DNA from: Adiantum capillus-veneris
Lineage: Eukaryota; Streptophyta; Polypodiopsida; Polypodiales; Pteridaceae
Length of the DNA: 64,000 bases
Direction of reading: 5' to 3'
Assembly: GCA_014529385.2 (NCBI GenBank)
Contig: CM043971.1
Location: forward strand, 53,173,209 to 53,237,208
A model generated the notes under the pieces. The model did not search any database and was not told the origin of the DNA. It worked only from the letters and a program-made list of their open reading frames with translations. A program made the position numbers and the translations under genes. Below, in pieces: positions 54,621-64,000 of this stretch. The stretch's first letter is position 1. Each line of letters begins with the position of its first letter.

Positions 54621-56378
54621 TGTCAATAGCTCCGCCTCTTTAACTTGGGGCAAAAAGCATTGGTTCTTTCTTTCTACTATCTCATTATCATACACACCCT
54701 AGCTAGATCCTGTATACAGGGTAACTTCCAATATATATATATTCTATGTATTTTTCATTTAATAGCTACTAGGAAGGAATCAAATCCTAGTCACAACACT
54801 AGCTTGCATGATTTTCAAAGATGCGCTCATTTCAATGCATTATTAAGAGGATGCTTATAAACCTTTGTCAAGGAGCAATGTCATGCTTTCATATTGCATG
54901 AGGTGTTCATTGGAATCAAGTCAAAGTCTAAGCTAAGGGGACCACAAGAATACTTTTGCTGCTAGAAAGATACCCTATTTTGGTGAAGTTTTTACACAAA
55001 GTTCCAATCTGAATTGGAAAAAGTATATAAATTGAGAGTCGTAGCTCATGAGCTGAATTTATTTGAAGCCACGGTTGAGGAGATATGATCAAAATGGTGA
55101 ATCCCAATCTGCCCACATCATGCAGGGACAACTCATTTCAAACTTTACCAGTTCCTGTTCACACTGGCTCTTCTCTTCCTTGTGTAACCCTTGGAGGTTC
55201 CCTTCACCTATAAAAGGGGACCTCTCCTTCCTTGAAAACCATTCAAGAGGGAGTGAGAGGATTCATGCCAAATTAGCCTTTAGCTCTACACCTGCCTTTG
55301 AAGAAGGTTAGCTAAACTTGAAAACATCCTTGTAAACATCACCTCTAGTCAATCAAGGCCGAAGTCTTCTATCTCTTGCCATCTTTATCAAATTGGCAAA
55401 TACTCTCAAAAGGGTTGATAAGTAGGGTGTTTTTTGCTTTGTTATTTTGTTGATTTTTTGTTTTTCATCTCCAAGCCCAACATATACCTCCATGTTTTCT
55501 ACTACTTCTACCTCTACTCCTATCTCAATCTCTCTTGTGTCCTAATTGTTTCTCTTGAAGGCATTCAAGCAACAACGCTCTATCAACAACCTTCTTGTCA
55601 ATAAATACTAGTACACAAGGTAGATCTCTTCCCGCTACAGGTACATCTCTCCCCAAAGTATTTATTGCCTACGGGCAAGAATAGGGCTTGGGAGGGAGAC
55701 TTCTCTTCTCTTCACTTCTCTCATATCTACATTTTGCACATACTAGAGATATCATAAATGAATAATCCATATGATGTGAATTTCTATCGCTTCCACTCTG
55801 TATGATCTGTTACGATTAATATATGGATTAGCCATAAAGTACACTTTCAACAACGTATAATGTTTTTTTTGGCCCAAAAAGGCTCAATGAAATACTTCTT
55901 TCCATCATACTACCCCTTATAGACTATAACTTTTGTTTTGACATAAGTATAGTTATCTTGCTATGAACCAAGAGGATTTGTACCTACAATTAATCACAAT
56001 CACTAGACAAAACATATATATTATGGTAAGCACAAAATTACAATTCCAAAGAACAATTCATAGCTTGTTTAATCGGCAAAGATTGAACGTCATTAACTCA
56101 TCTATTAACACTTTCATGTTACCCATGATACGACATGACCTTAGCCTCGATGTTTTCATCTTTGTGTTGTTTTGATATTCTCTTTTGTGATTCTTTCTTT
56201 CTTGTGTGTGTGAGTGCAAGAGAGAAAGAGTGGGGCTTCTTTGATTGCACTTCCTTCCAAACCCTAGACTTCATGGCATCTATGGTATAGCTTATTCATA
56301 TAGTTTTTGGAGTTCTCTCACAAACTCTCACAGCCAAAAGCCCCGTGCTTTCCTGGCAAGATCGCAAACTTCTCGACA
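54621..56378 (+). repeat. 5' LTR (1758 bp)
   Basis: The start is set at TGTC because it mirrors the GACA end. A TATAAAAG box lies at 55209-55216 with a pyrimidine-rich stretch after it. It contains about 95 bp (around 55010-55110) missing from the 3' LTR. Confidence 0.83.
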
Positions 56379-56430
56379 TATTTCTGGTGAGCCCGATGCA
56401 AATCTGCCAGGGTGAGAGTTTTTTGGTAAC

Positions 56431-57078
56431 TTGGGTAGTCATGTTGAGCAAGAGGGTATGCATTTTGACTCAGCAACAATGCAAATGTTTCAAGCATTTG
56501 CAATGTTCATGCAACAACAACATGCCACTGAAAGAAGGGAGATTTTAGCAACCAAAGCCATACAAGCGATCGCCAACAGAATGGATCAGCTCAATGGAAA
56601 AGATGTAACCAAGTACTTGTGCGAGTATGTGAAGGAGATGGAGCTGCATCGCGTGTCAAAAGGTGAGATGATTCAAAGCTTTGACGTAGTTGTTGCTCCA
56701 AAAATTAGGGAACATGTTAGGGCAATTAAAGATGGGCATGGGAGAAACTGGGAAGAACTCAAAGTAGCTTTAAAGGAGGAATATTTCATGGAGGACTCTA
56801 AGAGAGTGACCAAACGAACATTCTTAGAATGGGTAGTCACGCCAAAGCAAGGACTATCAATAACAGAGCTACTTAGGGAATTTGAGCGGCATTATGTACA
56901 ACTCACCACGACAAAAAAGGCCACACTAGATGCAGAGAAGACATATCTTTTCTTACAAGCTGCAGGTAAAGAGTTTCAAGAAAATTTGAAGCTTCTTCTT
57001 AAAGATAAAGATGTTGAGCAAGGAGTAAAGACCGAGTGGATTGAAGTTGAAGGTGTTGTCTCACTGCTTGCCAAATGA
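56431..57078 (+). CDS. Gypsy gag, capsid part (up to 215 aa)
   Basis: Open frame just after the 5' LTR and primer-binding region. The gag helices read RREILATKAIQAIANRMDQL, KYLCEYVKEMELHRV, NWEELKVALKEEYF, FLEWVVTPKQGLSITELLREF and KTYLFLQAAGKEFQENLKLL. The spacing is that of a Gypsy capsid (retrotrans_gag-like), although no family is recognised with certainty. The first Met may be at 56431 or, more likely, a later one (56461 or 56511). It ends at a TGA, after which homologous gag continues at 57186. Confidence 0.7.
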   Translation: MGSHVEQEGMHFDSATMQMFQAFAMFMQQQHATERREILATKAIQAIANRMDQLNGKDVTKYLCEYVKEMELHRVSKGEMIQSFDVVVAPKIREHVRAIKDGHGRNWEELKVALKEEYFMEDSKRVTKRTFLEWVVTPKQGLSITELLREFERHYVQLTTTKKATLDAEKTYLFLQAAGKEFQENLKLLLKDKDVEQGVKTEWIEVEGVVSLLAK

Positions 57079-58800
57079 CAAAGAAGAAAGGACAAGATGG
57101 TAGTAAACGCTACAAGTCCTTCCATCTCAACTTCTGACAAAATGGTATAGCTCCTAAGTTTGATGAGTCCAAGCTAGATGAGCTTGTGAAGGGAATGCGT
57201 GACTTGAAGGTAAAGCTTGCAAAGCTTGAAGAAAAAGGCCAACCATCATGGCCACTTCCTAGGCAAAGACAACCTCCCAAAGAAGGGTTTGTTAATAGAT
57301 GTATTTGGTGTGATAGTACAAACCATGTAAGAAGGGATTGTGATAGTTTTAGTGATTCTTTAACAAAAGATGTCTTTTTTAAGGATGTTAAAATCCACTT
57401 AAGAGATACAGGTCTATCCTTGAGAACTAGCTTTGGGAAGGGAGAATGCAAACCTTCGTTGAAGATATGGCAACTAGCCGTGCCACCTCTTTAGTTGAGG
57501 CAGCTATGTATGGAGTAAAAATTGAGCATCTTAGTGATGAAGAGGTGAGTGATCATCACGGTCGACTTTGGCCAAATGTCATGGAATTACCTAAAAAGGG
57601 AAATCTTACAAAAGAGATTCTACATGAAGCATGTGATTGCATACGTCTACAAACAGGGTGGAGTGATCCAGTGGATTCAATGTATGTTCATGCCTACATT
57701 ACAAACTGCCAAAGCCATGAAGCCATTGTAGAAGAAAAGCATAGGTGTGAAAATAGTGATGAAGGTCCTTCAAAAAGAGCTACAAGAAGTGGAGGGAGAA
57801 ATGACACAGCACCTTTGCAAGCACCACCAACACAGGAGGCACCTTCACCATAAGTGACCATGGGGGAATCTACAACATGGAAGAAAAATGAGCCAACAAA
57901 AGGTAAGCCAAAAGGACCAGCTTACAAATTAAAATCTGACATTGATCTTGCTACAGACTTGAAGAAAGTTTTAGAGGAGAGGATTTTGAATAGCAAGCTT
58001 GAGTTTACCTTGGGGAGGTGCTTGGCATAGCCAAGTGTGAATTCCATGAAGAAATTATGACATCATCAAGAGAAAGAATCAAACACTTGGAGAGTCTATT
58101 CGCCCACAAGCTAAAGGCAATACTCTAAAGACACGAGGAGTACAACTGCGTGCTAAAAAAGGTAATGAAGCTATGGTGGGATGCTACTAGTCTTCTTGGA
58201 ATGTAAGGCAAGTGAAATTTGCTGATGATAGGGAAGAATCTCAAAGTATTCCTAGGAGCCACTATTCCAGAAGCCATTGGGCTCAGGCTACTACAGAGAC
58301 ATTGGTCAAGGTAGGTGATCTTGAAGAACCGTTTTTTGCCTTAATTGACCATGATACTGAAATAAATATAATGTCAAAAAGTCTTTACAACAAATATAAA
58401 TGGCCAATGGACATAAGACATGGTTGGATGGTTAGAGTGGAAAAAAATTCATTAGGTGAATTGTATGCAGCATGTAAAAGTGTAAAGGTGACAATAGGTG
58501 ATGTAAAGGTTGAACAAAACTTCTTTATACAGGACACATCTTCATATCATCTTATCCTTGGACAACCCTACATTGTGGGAGTTTGAATGGAAACAAAAGG
58601 TAATGGACGATGGTTCAGCATATGCCAAGATACGAAGCAAAGATGGTAAACATGTTGTTCAATTTCTCACAGTTTGTGTAAACCATGAAAGAGATCGTGA
58701 CAACCTCAGAGATCATCCTCTACCAAAGGTGAGCAAAGAGTTTCATGACCATATGGAAATGATGGGTTTTGGCCAAGTACCATTGTAAAGCAGGATTGTA
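57079..58800 (+). pseudogene. Gypsy nucleocapsid and protease region, broken
   Basis: 57186-57494 has a zinc-knuckle-like CIWCDSTNHVRRDC (CX2CX4HX4C), then frame changes. 57446-57853 and intervening pieces are linker. 58212-58600 carries the protease: FFALIDHDTEINIMS at the active site (normally Asp-x-Gly, here Asp-His-Asp-Thr), then IGDVKVEQNFFIQ and YHLILGQPYI, the usual C-terminal Gypsy protease motif. After one frame change, NHERDRDNLRDHPLPKV leads toward RT. Confidence 0.8.
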
Positions 58801-59028
58801 GTGGTACAAAAAGAAAAATGGTCTCGCCTGATCCAAAAATAGGTAAAACTTTCTCAATGACTCCTTGGTAACAAGGAATGGATCAGTATGTTTTACAAAA
58901 CTTGAAGACCTAAAGAGATGGGACAGGCAATATGTACATAACATAAAAATAGGCATGAAAGAGAGTGGGTTGCTAGAGTCTACTGAAAATGTTTTGGGTT
59001 TGTATGAGCAAGTTTCTTTGTAGATACT

Positions 59029-61370
59029 ATGGGTGAGCTTGACGCTATAATGGAGTCTCGTTTGCATCTTAAAAATGAAGTTGTGAAAGTATTCTCTATG
59101 GAAATGTATCAAGTCATAGAAGCCTTTAAAGAAAACCAATGTTTCAAGCAAACAATTGGCCTAGAAGTCCATGTTGAAACTAAATACAAGAGTGTAGCAA
59201 AGAAGGTGAAACCAGTAGCTTCACCCTTACCACCCAACAATAGGGAAAAGATTGGACGAGTTGCTTTGCAACCAAGATTGAGGAATCCTAAAAAGATTGG
59301 GCACACCTTCACAAAGGAGTCTTTTTGAGTTGCAGATTGGTTGCGAGGAGTTTCTAACATAGGAGGAGACAAAGTGCTTTCAAAGCATGGTAAGGCTTTT
59401 GCATTTGAGGCACATGAGATAAGATGTGTTGATCCTTCTATTGCAGCTCCTATGGTAATTTTTACAATATGTCATGTGCCTTGGAATCTGCGGCCTATTC
59501 CGGTTCCAAAGGCTCATTTGCCAAAGTTAGTAGATCTATTGAATGAAAAAATGGGGATTTTGGAGTCTTCTTGTGCTCCATACTTAAACAGGTGGTTCAC
59601 AGTTTCAAAGAAGAATGGTGCTCTACACTTCATCCAAGATATGCAACCGGTGAACAAGGTGACAATTAGAAATATAGAAACAAGTTTGATTGTGGATGAG
59701 TTTGCAGAGGTATTTGCACGGAGGGAAATCTACTTGATGGGGGATCTCTACTTAGGGTATGATCAATTTCAGCTTGCAATAGAAAGAAGAGACTTGACAA
59801 CCATGAGGACACCTTTAGGTTTGGTAAGAATGTGTACCTTGCCGTAGGGAGCAACCAACTCGGTTGCACATATGATGAACGGGATGAATAAGGTCGTACG
59901 TGACTTTATTCCTCAAATAAAAACACCTTTCATTCATGATTTTCCTATCAAAGGATGCAAAGAAAGTGAGAAAGATGAAGCTTTGGACCTCAGGGGGTGT
60001 CGTAGGTTTGTGAAAAATCACATAAATGATTGTGATAAGATTTTATCTAGGTTGGAGGAAGTGAATCTTACTTTGTCAGGGAAAAAGTCTATGTTTGGTG
60101 TCAATGAAGTGCTCATTGTGGGGCACATGTGCGGGCCACATGGTAGGAAACCTTGTCCAACAAAGGTAGATGACATCCAAAGAATGAAAGAAACATGCAC
60201 TAGCATCAGTGAGATAGAAGGTTTCTGGGAGCATCTGTCTTTTATATTATTTGGATTCCACATTATGCACATATAGCTGATCCTCTTTAACAATTTTTTA
60301 GAAAGAATCAAAAGTTTAAATGGACAGAGGCACATGTAAAAGCCATGAAAAAGATAAAGGAGTTTCTCCAATCACCACCAACTTTGAGAAAGGTAGACTA
60401 TGAGTGTCAACGGCCAGTAATTGTGACAGTAGACACCAATCCTACAGGAATTGGATGGGCAATAGGGAAAGATGATGAAGAAGGACACATGTATGTGGTG
60501 AGATTTGGAGCACAGGTACTAAGTGCTCACCAAAGAAACTACCCACATTTAAAGAGAGAGTTATGGGATATGGTTATAGCCTTGAAAAATGGGAAAGAGT
60601 ACCTTATTGGTACATGTGTGGCTGTAGAAAAAAATTGTCTACCACTTCTTGGGATGATTACATGGTGATCAACGCCAGACATTGCTATGTTACGGTGGAT
60701 TGTCTACATTAAGTCCTTAAATCTAGAGTTTAAGCACATTGCAAGTAAAGACAATACATTGGCAGATATGCTATCAAGGGCAAGGTATGAAGATGAGTCG
60801 CAAATGATTGATGAGGGAGATGATGTGGGCACAAAGTTCTATTCTATCTCTCGTGTCAAAGGTAACAATGTCTGCATGACTAATCCACTTGAATTGTTCT
60901 TGAAAGATCTTTATGAAGATGATTGGCTTCTTATTGAAAGCTACTTGAGTACTCTAACAAAACATGATGATTGGTCTGAACAAGAATTCATGAGGATACG
61001 CAGGAAAGCATATGAGTACTTTTTGAGGAATAGTTGCTTGTGGAAGCTTCCTAAACAAAAGGGTGTTACACCACAAAGGGTTATATGTAAAAAAGAGACT
61101 CAAGTTAAGCTTATGCAAGAGTTTCATGAGAGTCTATGGGTTGGATGCAGGGGTGTGTGTGCAACCTTCTCCAAGTTGAAAGAAAAATACTGGTGGAAGG
61201 GTATGTATAAAGATGTATCTCTATTTGTAGAGTCATGTGTAACTTGTCAAATGTGTTCAAATGTTCGACATTGTGATGGATTGCACCCTACATATCCCCT
61301 AGCCATGCACTGTAAATGGGTTGTGGATCTAGTCACAATGCCTTTAGGACTCTGGGAGATGATCTTTAAC
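59029..61370 (+). pseudogene. Gypsy RT, RNase H and truncated integrase, broken
   Basis: RT N-terminus at 59341-59847 (RPIPVPKAHLPKLVDLLNEK, YLNRWFTVSKKNGALHFI, LYLGYDQFQLAI, TPLGLVRM). Continues at 59872-60276 (MNGMNKVVRDFIPQIKTPF), where the catalytic pair reads IHDF: His replaces the first Asp at 59935-59937. The thumb includes VGHMCGPHGRKPCP. RNase H at 60345-60668 has VIVTVDTNPTGIGWAIG, LSAHQRNYPHLKRELW and, after a stop, SKDNTLADMLSRARY. Integrase zinc domain: FHESLWVGCRG and CVTCQMC. Integrase stops at KWVVDLVTMPLG (about 61350). Confidence 0.88.
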
Positions 61371-63017
61371 TTGGGACAAAAAGCATTGGTTCTTTCTTTC
61401 TACTATCTCATTATCATCTCACACCCCCTCTATATATATATATATATATATATATATTCTATGTATTTTTATTTCTTTTTAATAGCTACTAGGAAAGAAT
61501 CAAATCATAGGGGGACACGACACTAGCTTGCATGATTTTCAAAGATGTACTCATTTTAATGCATTATTAAGAGGATGCTTGCAAAACTTTGTCAAGGAGC
61601 AATATCATGCTTTCATATTGCATGAGGTGTCCATTGGAATCAAGTGGAAGTCTAAGCTAAGGGGACCACAAGAAAACTTTTTTTGCTAGAAAGATACCCT
61701 ATTTTGGTGAATTTTTTATACAAGGTTTGGAGCCACGGTTCAGTCTTCTCACATCATGCAGGGATATCTCATTTCAAACTTTGCTAGTTCTTGTTCACAC
61801 TGGCTCTTCTCTTCCTTGTGTAACCCTTGGGGGTTCCCTTTACCTATAAAAAGGGACCTCTTCTTCCTTGAAAACCATTCAAGAGGAATGAGAGGATTCA
61901 TGCCAAATTAGCCTTTAGCCCTACACTTGCCTTTGAAGAAGGCTAGCTAAACTTGAAAGCATCTTTGTAAACATCAACTCTAGTTAATCAAGGTTGAAGT
62001 CTTCTATCTCTTGCCATCTTCATCAAATTGGCAAATACTCTCAAAAGGGTTGATAAGTAAGGTGTTTTTTGCTTTGTTATTTTGTTGATTTTTTGTTTTT
62101 TATCTCCAATCCCAACATATACCTCCATGTCTTCTACTACTTCTACCTCTACTCCTATCTCTATCTCTCTTGTGTCCTAATTGTTTCTCTTGAAGGCATT
62201 CAAGAGACAACGCTCTATCGATAACCCCCTTGTGAATAAATACTAGTGCACAAGGTAGATCTCTTCCCGCTATAGGTTCATCTCTCCCCAGAAATCCTTA
62301 TTGCCTACGGGCAAGAATAGGGCTTGGGAGGGAAACTTCTCTTCTCTTCACTTCTCTCATATCTACATTTTGCACATACTAGAGTTATCCTAGATGAATA
62401 ATCCACATGATGTGAATTTCTATCGCTTTCACTCTATGCGATCTATTACAATTAATATATGGATTAGTCATAAAGTACACTATCAACAACATATAGTGTT
62501 TCTGTTTGGCTCAGAAAGGCTCAATAAAATACTTCTTTCACCGGATCCCATCATACTACCTCTTATAGACTATAAATTTTCTTTTGACATAAGTGTAGTT
62601 ATCTTGCTATGTACCAAGAGGATTTGTACACACAATTAATCCCATGCACTAGACAAAACATATATATTATGGTAAGCACAAAATTACAATTTCAAAGAAC
62701 AATTCGTAGCTAATTTGGTCGGCAAAGTCATTAACTCATCTATTAACCCTTTCATATTACCATGATACAATACGACCATAGCCTTGATGTTTTCATCTTT
62801 GTGCTATTTTGATCTTCTCTTTTGTGATTCTTTTTTTTCTTTGTGTGTGTGAGTGCAAGAGAGAAAGAGGGGGGCTTTTTTTATTGTACTTCCTTCCAAA
62901 CCCTAGACTTCATGGCATCTATGGTATAACTTCTTTATATAGTTTTTGGAGTTCTCTCACAAACTCTCACAGCTTAAAGCCCGGTGCTTTCCTGGCAAGA
63001 TTGCAAACTTCTCGACA
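61363..63017 (+). repeat. 3' LTR, 5'-truncated (1655 bp)
   Basis: Homology to the 5' LTR begins at TCTTTAACTTGGG. A TATAAAAA box lies at 61845-61852, and a (TA)n run at 61431-61457 is longer than in the 5' LTR. Ends CTTCTCGACA at 63017. Confidence 0.87.
61431..61457. repeat. (TA)n microsatellite in the 3' LTR
   Basis: 27 bp of pure TA. The 5' LTR has only a short ATATATAT at the matching place (about 54735). Confidence 0.95.
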
Positions 63018-64000
63018 ATGTGAGGTAATCAGTTTGTGAAATATAATATAGTAGAAGTTAGTTTTATATAGTTTAGTGTTTGATTTTTATGTGTAGAGAA
63101 TTTCTTGCTTCAAAGTGAACATATGTAGAATTTTTTTGTTCGGTGTAGAGCCATCACACTATGCTCTCACTAGAATTAAAATTTAGGAATATCATGTCCA
63201 AATATATTGATATTTAATTATCTTTATTTGGATTGCAAAATCTATCGTACTATGTGATTGTACACATGCTGAACTGTAGATAGATAAGCACTCAAAGATT
63301 TATCATGGAGTGTGAGAACTTTATGTTTGCACTTTTGATAGATATGGCAATCGTCAAGTTTTGCAATTGATTATCATTAATAACAATAATCACTTCCAAG
63401 TATTATTGTAATATTTGAAAGCCGTAAGATTACACTTTAAATAATTGATATAGTGCAATGTGAAATGATGTAATTTATATGTATTGTTTTTTATAAGTGA
63501 TTAAGATTATCAATTATCATAATGGGTGAAAGCCAAAAGCTTGCACTTTAGATAAATCAATGTAGTAGGATGTGAACACTATGATTGAAATGTTTTGTTT
63601 TGCTCAGAGCAATGTGGATTGATTATCATGAATTTCTCACGAGTTGATACATAGAGAACGATAGACCATCATTTCTTATTGTAAATTGATAATATAGCCT
63701 TGAACTAAGTATACAACTTTTGCACAAGCTATATGCAAGTAGCTATGATTGGAAAAGTAGTACTTTCAGGATTTTTTAGCTCCTGAAAAGTCTTTTGGAT
63801 CTGCCCAATAGATTGCTTGACCATGTTCAATAATGACCCTGATTTCATTAGAGATATTTCAAGAGTAGTGGACACAAATATGAGCTAGATCTACTCAAAT
63901 ATAGGAGTTGTTATAGTCTCTGTGAACTGGTGATAATGCTCCGAAGCTGAAGGATTTAGGCAGTGATGAAGCTTGGTCTCTGACATGTGATGAAAGTGGC
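63018..64000. other. AT-rich DNA to the window end, nothing recognised
   Basis: No open frame of note on either strand, no LTR ends, no splice-linked coding segments. Confidence 0.5.

Larger units (their letters stand above)
54621..63017 (+). mobile_element. Ty3/gypsy retrotransposon with integrase-to-LTR deletion (8.4 kb)
   Basis: 5' LTR 54621-56378 (TGTCAATAG...CTCGACA), gag, protease, RT, RNase H, integrase zinc domain, 3' LTR 61363-63017. The integrase stops at its core start and joins the LTR interior directly, so the rest of integrase, the polypurine tract and the first 16 bp of the 3' LTR are missing. Flanks AAAGG (left) and ATGTG (right) do not form a target duplication. The coding region has many stops. 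It belongs to a different Gypsy branch from the chromodomain element: the protease-RT region and sequence style differ, and no chromodomain can be seen because that end is deleted. Confidence 0.9.

Overview
The window is nuclear plant DNA from a large, repeat-rich genome. The evidence is Ty1/copia and Ty3/gypsy LTR retrotransposons nested in each other, telomere-like TTTAGGG repeats, an intron-rich CDC20 gene with plant-type WD40 sequence, and a pentatricopeptide-repeat (PPR) fragment. A fern, lycophyte or gymnosperm would fit, but the sequence alone does not settle the lineage. I see no bacterial-type genes, rRNA, tRNA or CRISPR.

Left part (1-18228): a 180-bp satellite DNA broken up by insertions. 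Satellite blocks lie at 3658-7150, 11806-12690 and 17774-18228. Each monomer is two abutting dyads, so the array reads as 90-bp half-units in alternating orientation. Twelve monomers at about 3660-5905 form three copies of a four-monomer higher-order repeat. Two copies of one short-LTR Copia family sit in the satellite: 1-3657 (cut by the window edge) and 12691-17773 (complete, target-site duplication GTCGG). A gag-only LTR element (8623-11718, duplication ATATG) sits inside degenerate telomere-like repeats that join a Copia fragment to the satellite.

Middle (18229-35545): a GC-rich repetitive block and a TGACATGGC-type minisatellite, then a three-layer nest. An old minus-strand Gypsy pol relic (20905-21371 and 35268-35545) is split by a plus-strand chromodomain Gypsy element (21372-35267, duplication AGAGC). 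That element is split in turn by a minus-strand Tnt1/Tork-like Copia (25314-30878, duplication AAGGA). Removing each insert together with one duplication copy brings the flanking coding sequence back into register.

Right part (35546-64000): the only convincing host gene is CDC20 (37370-40470, plus strand, eight coding exons, 468 residues), the WD40 activator of the anaphase-promoting complex. Its 1.1-kb fifth intron stays open in frame for about 140 codons and holds an exact-looking 123-bp tandem duplication. Beyond it are a PPR fragment (42848-43105), intergenic DNA with short repeats, a third copy of the short-LTR Copia family (46747-49313, truncated), a degenerate Gypsy RT (49560-51260), a relic of the gag-only family (about 52300-53344), and a second large plus-strand Gypsy (54621-63017) whose integrase core is deleted up to its 3' LTR.

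Almost every retroelement reading frame carries stops or frameshifts. The least damaged are the Tnt1-like Copia and the chromodomain Gypsy. All family calls come from reading motifs by eye; no database search was run.
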